The position numbers and the translations under genes are program-made. The notes under the pieces were generated by a model. The model ran no database searches. It saw only the letters and a list, made by a program, of their open reading frames with translations, and had not been told where the DNA came from. 64,000 nt of DNA from Theristus sp. LFF4_11 (Eukaryota > Nematoda > Chromadorea > Monhysterida > Xyalidae): positions 62,001-126,000 of the forward strand of contig JASANC010003348.1 in the NCBI GenBank assembly GCA_030248135.1, in the 5' to 3' direction. Positions 56,240 to 64,000 of the stretch are shown here, piece after piece. The stretch's first letter is position 1, and each line of letters begins with the position of its first letter.

Positions 56240-59200
56240 TGTTGTTGCAGAGGAATGCTGATTATTATGGTCGGATGGAGTATTCGTTGTCGATGACGAA
56301 ACAGCGGTAGTGCAGCGCGGTGACGCGTTGGTCTGAAAGATTTTTTGAAGATCATGTTGTGTTGGAGTGCATGAAATTTTGAACCGAGAAAACAGAAAAC
56401 GAAATTGATCACACAAAATAAGAGCCGCATGCATGGTGGTGCATTTGACTACGTGACAGTATGGTGACAAACAATTCGTTTGGAGCAATGTTGAATAAAA
56501 AACACAGAATTTCAACAAACGGAGGAAAATTTCAGTTGCATTCGATTGAGTGGCAGCCAGTCTTATATACGTTCTGCAGTTTGCTGTATTTCAGAATACA
56601 TTCCATGATAGATCACAAAAAATTATCGATGAGTTTCACACATACCTTGCACATGCACACTGCAATTCATGAGTCACACGCATGCATGCGTGGTGTAAAT
56701 AAACTATTGTTGAAATCAATCAACCATGCATTAAACAGAAGTAACATAAACAAAAATCAGGAGATGAAATGAATCATTGATTGCGTGCCACTCATTGCAT
56801 GAAACATGAACAGACCTTAAAAAACAAAGCTAAGTCACTCAAGAGCAGACAAATTTTGTCACCGATGCGAAACTTTGTGAAATCTGGACCAAAAAAATTG
56901 AAAAAACGAAAGAGCTGAAAACATGTCTTGAACGTCACATAATTTTGCACAGCTCTGGTTATGGATGGATTAGTCAATATGCCTAAAAACCAAATCAAAC
57001 TCAAAGCCTGCTAAACAAGTTTTAATTTCATGCGAAAGATACAAACGAACCAAGCTTTGATTTGGCGGATTCACCATGTAGCCGCAACGTTGCTTTACAA
57101 CAACAGAAGAATGAAAAAATAGCTCGCTCATTGAAAATATCTCGAAATATTGAGACTGATAGAGCCGAGTTGTTGGGTTTGTTGACATTTTTTATTAAAA
57201 AATACAGCCGAAAACCAGATCGTGGATTAGCTTTTTGCACACAGAATTGCATGTGCGATAAGAAAGACCTATTGATTATTTTCTTGATCTCAGGGCAAAA
57301 GGTTGTTTTGGAATGTTGCACGTGTATGGATTGACTGCATGTTATACCACAAAAATCGATCAGAATAAATCAATGTTACAATGTATCTTTTTTGCTGATC
57401 AACTAAACCTATGTACATATATACGTGGTGCCAAACGAATGGAGGGTACCTGGTCCAATCAATCACACAATATCTCCATGAAGCAACAACATCCAGAAAA
57501 ACTCTGATTTTAATTGGTATAGCGTGAGGCGCAACAAACTGGACAAACAAAACGTATACCCTAATTCCACCAAGGCTACTGTACCTACCTACCTATAGTA
57601 TGAAAACCTTGAAGTCTACCAAGCGAAATGTATGTTCGCTTTAAAACGTGTATGTGGAAAATCAAATCAAACAATTAAATGTCAAGTTAAGGTGTGGCAA
57701 ACAACCAAAAATCTGAACAGAAGCAAGCAACCAAAAAGCTGAACAAAACACGAAATTGCAAGCATGTGCATGCATGTATGTACATTGTACACATATAATG
57801 AAATACAGTTGGACACGAAAAAATTTGCAATCATTTAAAAAATCATGCATGCATCACCTCAACGCAGAAGTTTCAAACCAATCAGACAATTTTACCAAAA
57901 CCAGACGATGAAAAAACTAGAATTTTCTGGTTTATAATACTCTAAAAATGGGTATTTCAGCAGACTTTTATACAGCGTTTCTGAAAGTTTACATTCGACA
58001 ATTTTACAGCACTGCGGGGGCGTTTTTTAACAATAATCAAGAATTCGGCCATATGTTTTAATGCGCGCTGTTTTGCTTAGTCACACAGTTGAAGTGCAAA
58101 TTTTCTAAAAAAATTATTTCAAAAAAACATTTGTGTGTATTTTTGGCTCGTTTTTGGCTAGTGTTTATTTGCACAGATTTTTACAACGAGTTTCACCGCG
58201 ACTGTGTTGACTTGTCTACAAGGACAAACACACAGTTTTCACCTGCATGTCCAATAACATGTAATTTGTAATTCCGCAAGTGTTGACAAAATGCGAAAAG
58301 CGGTTCTGTTGACAAAATTAGCCGACCAGTTTTGAACCCGTGCAAACCAAACGAATCTAATCAGCATCTACACAAAAGTACACTTTTTAATTTTTTATTA
58401 TTTCTTTTAGTGATAGCGCGGACATTTGCTAGTCATAATTACAATTTTCTGTTTGCAAGTAGCGCGCGTATTTTTCAGTAAATTTAGATTTTTGCGGTTT
58501 TGCGTGCAATGACTCATTCAGACGCACTGCCCGCACGCACGTCACAACTTTTTTGTCGTGCGCGCATAAAACTTTGCCAAAACATTTCCGGTGTGCGTCG
58601 GTAGGCAGAAGCAGAGTTATTAGTCATCCTGTCGTCTGAGGTTTTTTGGCACCCGCATCGTTTTTGTGCAGAATTTATTTGCGAAAAAAGGCGTTTTCAA
58701 AACATGCAGTCATGAAAGGAAGTTGTCAAGTGAAAGAAACACAAACGAGAGTTTTTGCACTTCCAAGCAGTTTCGCTGCTTAGTACGAGCATGTAACAGG
58801 CGAAATCAGAGGATGCGCCGGTGTCTACTGATTACGCTGAAAACATTGTCCCGCGGCATGTCCATGTCCGTGTCCGTAGCCGCAGCTGCTGTCCCGCGCA
58901 GTGTCCCGAGACTAAAAATGTTTTTAAAGGCTGCGCATGGTGCGATCACTCACCGATGACCGGAACAATTAGTGACATTTTCTAGATCAGTCAGGTCCAG
59001 ATGAACGTTTAGTTGAAACGTTTTCGAACTGCGGGTGACGGCCGACCAGTGGACTGATGAGCGCTCGCGACATTTAGAAAAGATTCAGAAAATGTTGCCA
59101 CAACAATCTCCACACTCAGCCTTTTAGCTACTTTTTTCGGGACAGGACGCAGCGGCGGACACTGACAGGAACAAAAACAGCGGGACGTTTTTTAACTTGT

Positions 59201-60580
59201 AGATGCAACATCACTATCTTCAGACCGGGACTTTACCACAGAGATTTGGCATTGACAATAAAGTTTTTGTGCGTAACGAAGCGTTTATACAATTGTTTTG
59301 TTCAAACATTGGAAGTTGATCGCAATCTAAAAATTTTTGAACATTTTCAAAACATAAACAAACGCAATGGTAATAAAGAGAGCAAGTTCCTGCGCAGCAA
59401 GTATCAAACAGGTTTTATCGCAGTGCAAGCGCTCAGTTTGCTGGTGCAGAAGTGACGCTGTCACTGCAGCTTCCATTGTCTCACTTCAAAACACAAGCCT
59501 GATTTTGCGTCTGGCACAACCAATCAAGTGTGTCACAGATGCAAATGCAACGCCAACAAATCAGCACAAGTCATAGTCAAAAACAGAAACTGTGCCTTCT
59601 TCTGTTCATCTGTCAAGTCAACCTGTAGATTTAGCAGCGTTCGCACTTGACATTTTCTGTCCTGCCGTCGACAGTGTACTTGAAGTTCAAGCAAACACGA
59701 AACTTTTGTGCTCAACTAAACCAACCCGTTTTATGTCCCGAAATGATGAATTTCGATGAAAAGAAGTGACATTTTATGAAAAGCGGTGCAAAATAACAAA
59801 GATGAAATTGCATTTTTTTAAAACAACAGAAAAATACTTGTTTGAGTTTGGCATAAGCAGGTTTTTACGTTCGTTTTTTGCAGTATACATTTGTTGATTA
59901 GCTGATCGACAATGAGACAATGATCTACAATGTATATACAGAAAGCTAACAGTTTACCTCTAAGTTTACCTCTTGCCCGGGCTTCCATGATATTCCCGTG
60001 CAGGGAGGGGTTTCTGAGATGCAAATATTCTTGAGATATTTCTGGGTTCGGTTAATCTGAGGCTAAAAAACATGATTTTAAAAATCGCATTTAAACATAT
60101 TTTTGGTTACTTGCCGAGGAATGTTTGACTCATTTTGACAGCGAAAACATTCAAACGCTTGAAGATTTCAGAATGGCCAGTTCTGTGTGCACAAAAAGCT
60201 TTATAACGTGACATTAATTGGCTATTTTAACAATGGACAAGCCATATTGTACCAATGAAACGTGTTTAACATTCAAATAAGCAGCTTCGAGTTTACGTGT
60301 TCTTCACCAAAAAAATTATTTCACATTTATTTCTCGTCACACGTGAAACGCTGATCAAAAGAACAGCAGATGAAAGCAACGGTTGAAAAAACGCCCCAGC
60401 TATGTATGTTGAAGTTATGCGCGTTATCAATTTTGAAGAACTGCCACTGATTTTATTTTGCTTTGACCCCAACTCAAAGCGCGTGACGCCAATTATGCTG
60501 CTGAAAGAGAAACTGCTTGGAAATTTCCAAAGTGGACCATTCGGGACGTTGTTTGTAATGTGACAAAATACGGTGGGATA

Positions 60581-60845
60581 TACCGTGAAATCTTGCATAT
60601 AAGGTTCCTCCCACTTATAAGACCCCCACCCAAAAGTGGGAGGATTGTCACACGGCGGGAAACCAAAAAAAAATAAAATTTTGACTTGGTCAAAATCCTA
60701 TCCCGTTTATAAGGCCCGGAATTCCTAATGTTCGGTTTATAAGACCTCCTCCCACTTATAAGGCTGTCACACGAAATTCCACATTTTTAAAATTTTTGAT
60801 TTTCAAATTTATATAAGGAGACCTTATATGCAAGACTTTACGGTA
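60581..60845 (+). mobile_element. MITE with CCGTAAAGTCTTGCATATAA ends, copy 2
   Basis: Left end TACCGTGAAATCTTGCATAT and right end TATGCAAGACTTTACGGTA are inverted repeats with TA at both tips. It shares the CCCACTTATAAGACC and GGCCCGGA words with the copy at 37.9 kb but is about 70 bases shorter, and part of its interior is in the opposite orientation. Confidence 0.82.
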
Positions 60846-62326
60846 ATATAACATCTCAGATGATATCAAAAACTGGCCGAAAAACGTTGTCAGAAATGCG
60901 TGGAACATACATACAATGTTTCTATTATTATTTTGCTGATACGATAACAATTTAACTGACGTCATCTCAAACAAAACAAAATGCACACAAACACAGCAAA
61001 GGGAAATAAAATTTGCATATTTTTTCTAAACTCTGCTTTCCAGTTCTGTTTGTATAAATTTCTGAGAACCATTTTCAAGTTTTTTTACACTTGAGAAATC
61101 AAAGAAATCAACTAAATTGTGGAATGGCTCTCTGCACTTCGGCCTTGGCAAACAGGGCCAAAACAAAAAAAACAAAACAAACAAAAAAACAGGCCACCTA
61201 TAAGCCCTTTGGCATTCAGTTTGTTTATCCACTCCACAAACGAGCTGCTAAACTGTAGTGGTCTCAGTGAAAAACACGTCATTGCAATTTTATTTCTTCG
61301 TTTGTCAATTTCAAAAAAGTCGGCCTAAACAAAGTCACAGAAACCTACTCAACACTCAAGTTTTCTTGCCTTTTCCGTTTTCATGAAATGCAGTAGCATT
61401 ACTGAACTCGTTTCTCATGCAAATTCTTCCCATAAAAATGCTTGCTGATGGACAATTCAAAGGATGTGGAAAAAATTCTGATCAATTTCTGAATCACTTT
61501 CATGCACATGTTGTACTTTCAATGTTACACTGAAGTTTAGCTTTGTTACGTTGTATCACTTTGTTGGTTATATGTACTTTTGAATGCATTGTTACTTGTT
61601 ATACTGTCTGTGGCAAAACACCTTCGGCAGTTCTGCCTGGTGTCCGTCGCACTGACGAGCCAGGGGGCACCGCGGTATGCGTCTACCTGGCGAAACTGCA
61701 AAAAGCGAATTTCATGTATTGAGTACATTTTTACATAACAGATTACATAAAGAGTTTGTTCGTTGAAAAAAAACTGATTGGCTCCATTTGAATTTGGTCG
61801 CAGGCAGACACAGTGCGTAACAGAGCTTGATTCTTCTCATGTTGCGCATTGTTTTGCCAGAATTCAAAATGAATTCTGCACACAAAAAAAATTTAAAACA
61901 ACATAGTGTCGTAACATATGACATATGCTGTTGCGTCGGTTTTCTTTATTTACCGCCTGAAACATCAACTGTGTGCCAGTTGCTTTTTCATAATGCATCA
62001 GCACCAACAATGTTACAAAAAGAAATGCCAAGATTCGGTTTTCTGATGGTGAAAGCTCGGCTCAGCCTCAGCAGTTGTGTATTGATTTTTTTGAAAGAGC
62101 AAGTAAACTGTGTCTCACCCGATGTTTTCTGTTTGCAATGATTGCATTTCATTCTAAGTCAACCCACCAGTCACCAAACACAAAAGTGTGCGAAACGAAT
62201 TCAACTTTTAAATTGATTTAAAAAACAAAGGGTACACGTATCACAATCAGAGTTGTCACAATCAAAGCAGCAAACAGGACAAAAGAGCAGAAAGCACTTT
62301 TGGAATAAATTATTGTCTCATACATA

Positions 62327-62332
62327 TTTATT
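62327..62332 (-). terminator. AATAAA polyadenylation signal
   Basis: The minus strand reads AATAAA about 175 bases after the SLC22-type stop at 62504. Confidence 0.4.
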
Positions 62333-62503
62333 GTGCATTGTTTGCTTGAAATTTGCCATGCTGATTCAGGTGATGAGACGAATCAACAGAGAATGCCAGT
62401 TAATTTGCAGCGGAACAGCCAGCAGTGTACAACAGTGTACAATGGTATGTTTCAGCAGTGTACAAAGATGTGCATCACAGTGTACAAATGTGTGCCCATG
62501 AGT

Positions 62504-64000
62504 TCAGTTGAGCACGTGCATTCGAGCGTCATCGTCCGCTGCACCACGATTCCGCAGTAGAATTGGCGAATCGTCCGCTCCTCGAAAAATTGCCACAAAC
62601 TTTCTCACTCGCTCTTTTATCGAACCGCTTTTTGCCGCACCTGAAAAAAGCAGTTTTATTTTTTTCGCCTGTCCGTCCGGTACCATGTATATTGTGGCTG
62701 TAAAACTACATAAAAACGGCGTGAATACACTGTATATTTGATAATTTATTTGTTTGTTTGCAAATTTCTACTGACAGCACTGCATTATGCTGATGAACGG
62801 TGTGTACAAATGTGTGCCGATATTGTCTTGTACACCCGTGCATACCTGTGTACACCGCGTTTTTTTCGTATACCTGAATCCGGACTAACGACCTCGGACG
62901 ACACGCCTGGAATGATGTCTGGCAATGGGCGGCCCTTTGTCTCCGGCAGACAGGCGCACGCGAGAAACAACGCAAACGAGGCGACCGAGAGATTCACGAC
63001 CGACAAGACTGAACGCCAGTACTTCTCGAAGTAGATCACTTGCTGCAGAATGACGTTCGCCAGCGGCTCGAATGCACCTGAGACGCACAGAGACGGGTGA
63101 TTGGTTGCTGCTGATGGACACCACGTGCGTTCGATTGCTTTGCCAGCCAATCATTTCGATGTTCGCTTGTGTGATTCGAACTCATAAGCCACAAACAGCG
63201 AATTGATAGCGCTGCTTCAAACTGTAATCTGTGTTTTTTTGATACCCGTCAAGCCGACTGCGCTATTGCGCAAATTCGTCGGAAACAACTCCATTTGGTA
63301 CTGAGTGGTGGATATCCACAGGAAATTGCACAGCACGGCCGCGAGCAGCATCGTCCAGAACTCCAGTCGGTCGGCCGTGTCCGAGTTCGGCCACAGCGTC
63401 AGTACGGCCGTGCAGAGCGTGTAGCACGCGACGATCGCAGCCAGCGGCATGTACGTCATCTGAACGACAATCGAAATTGAAAATCTATGCTGATTGGCTG
63501 CGCTGAACAGTTTCGTCTCCTAGTGGCGTGTTCCTGCGATTGGCTATATTTGCCGTGTCTGAGTGTGGCACTAAAACGAAAACAGTGAACGACTGATAAA
63601 CATTCGCACCTGCCGTCGGCCAAAATTCGGGCAGTACTTGTCCAGACCGTAAATGACCGGCACCAGAAATAGTCGCAAAGTGCCATAGATGATGTATTTC
63701 TCCCAGGGTGGGCCTGAAATACCATAGATCGTTAAGTGAGTTCGTGAGCCAATTCGTACCAGCGTGCCCACAGCCCACGTTTGTTTGTTTTTTGTAACGG
63801 GACTGAGAATACCATGAACTCGAGTAAAAAACTTTGCTGCTGCTACTACTGCACTTGAGCCGAAACCGAACCTGTAAAGCGTCCCATTTGATACAAATAG
63901 CCGCCGGCAGCAAACATGGTCGAGCAAATCAAGTAGGCCAGCAGGATGGCATAGGCGGTCAGGCGTCGGTGGCGAAAAATCGTCAGAAACTCGCAGGGTG
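62504..64000 (-). CDS. SLC22-type organic ion transporter (MFS), C-terminal part
   Basis: Major facilitator superfamily transporter for organic cations, anions or carnitine, in the plasma membrane. Five exons are visible and join in phase: 63872 to beyond 64000, 63610-63713, 63246-63459, 62874-63077 and 62504-62640. The first reads FRHRRLTAYAILLAYLIC, the usual start of TM7. The second ends NFGRRQ, the loop motif after TM8. The third spans TM9-TM10 with TTQYQMELFPTNLRNSAVG, the SLC22 form of Y.ELFPT.IRN. The fourth holds TM11-TM12 and ends in LPETKGRPLPD, a diagnostic SLC22 motif. The last exon is a charged cytoplasmic tail of about 44 residues. The region after the RN motif, normally GG-rich and basic, reads GLTGGAFEPLANVI, so loop residues differ. 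The N-terminal half lies outside the window, and the substrate class cannot be told. Confidence 0.9.

Larger units (their letters stand above)
56240..62503. other. Spacer upstream of SLC6 and downstream of SLC22
   Basis: About 6.3 kb with no supported coding exon. The part near 56.2-56.6 kb probably holds the SLC6 5' UTR and perhaps an upstream exon. A CpG-richer stretch at 58.5-59.2 kb could be a promoter region. An open stretch at 61,600-61,705 on the minus strand reads after a good acceptor (TTTTTGCAG) but matches no family. A MITE lies at 60,581-60,845. Confidence 0.5.

Noticed and set aside
58957..58976. Possible first exon on the minus strand (MSLIVPVIG with a GTGAGT donor)
   Set aside because: It ends in phase 1 and does not fit the SLC6 exon acceptor, which needs phase 0; no partner exon found.

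Overview
The window is a piece of an animal nuclear genome. Genes are split by short GT-AG introns, exon phases match at almost every junction, and the standard genetic code fits. Ephrin, SLC6, SLC22 and OST-alpha genes and two C2H2 zinc-finger genes place it in Metazoa, most likely a marine invertebrate. The phylum cannot be settled from this sequence. The DNA is AT-rich and full of small transposon-like repeats. All gene models were spliced by hand from reading frame, splice sites and phase.

Layout. 0.7-4.7 kb (-): 5' part of an ephrin gene. 7.6-10.8 kb (+): a complete 7-exon OST-alpha/TMEM184-type membrane protein with three tRNA-derived SINEs in its introns. 11.3-13.0 kb (-): a zinc-finger gene lacking a visible first exon. 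13-29 kb: about 16 kb with no recognisable gene. 29.1-33.9 kb (+): a seven-finger C2H2 protein with a long polyglutamine tract and an artefact-like G-run block. 38.6-43.5 kb (+): a probable glycine N-acyltransferase-like gene, with a hAT element (8-bp target duplication) and a second terminal-inverted-repeat element in its last intron. 44.6-51.0 kb (+): a 6-exon gene for an EctD-type (ectoine hydroxylase-like) Fe(II)/2-oxoglutarate dioxygenase that starts with a signal peptide. 52.0-56.2 kb (-): a 14-exon SLC6 transporter of 646 residues. 62.5-64.0 kb (-): the 3' end of an SLC22-type organic ion transporter.

The most unusual content is the EctD-type gene. It keeps the family signature [15 protein letters not shown], the iron ligands and the 2-oxoglutarate arginine, sits in an intron-bearing animal locus, and appears to be sent into the secretory pathway. 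Its 4-kb second intron carries a terminal-inverted-repeat element with a SINE nested inside it and two separate satellite arrays (about 149-bp and 172-bp units).

Several genes deal with small organic solutes (OST-alpha, GLYAT-like, EctD-like, SLC6, SLC22). They are separate transcription units on both strands, so a shared function is only a suggestion. A 9-base motif, CCAATCAGC, recurs at least 14 times across introns, spacers and exons in different reading frames, which none of the gene features explains.
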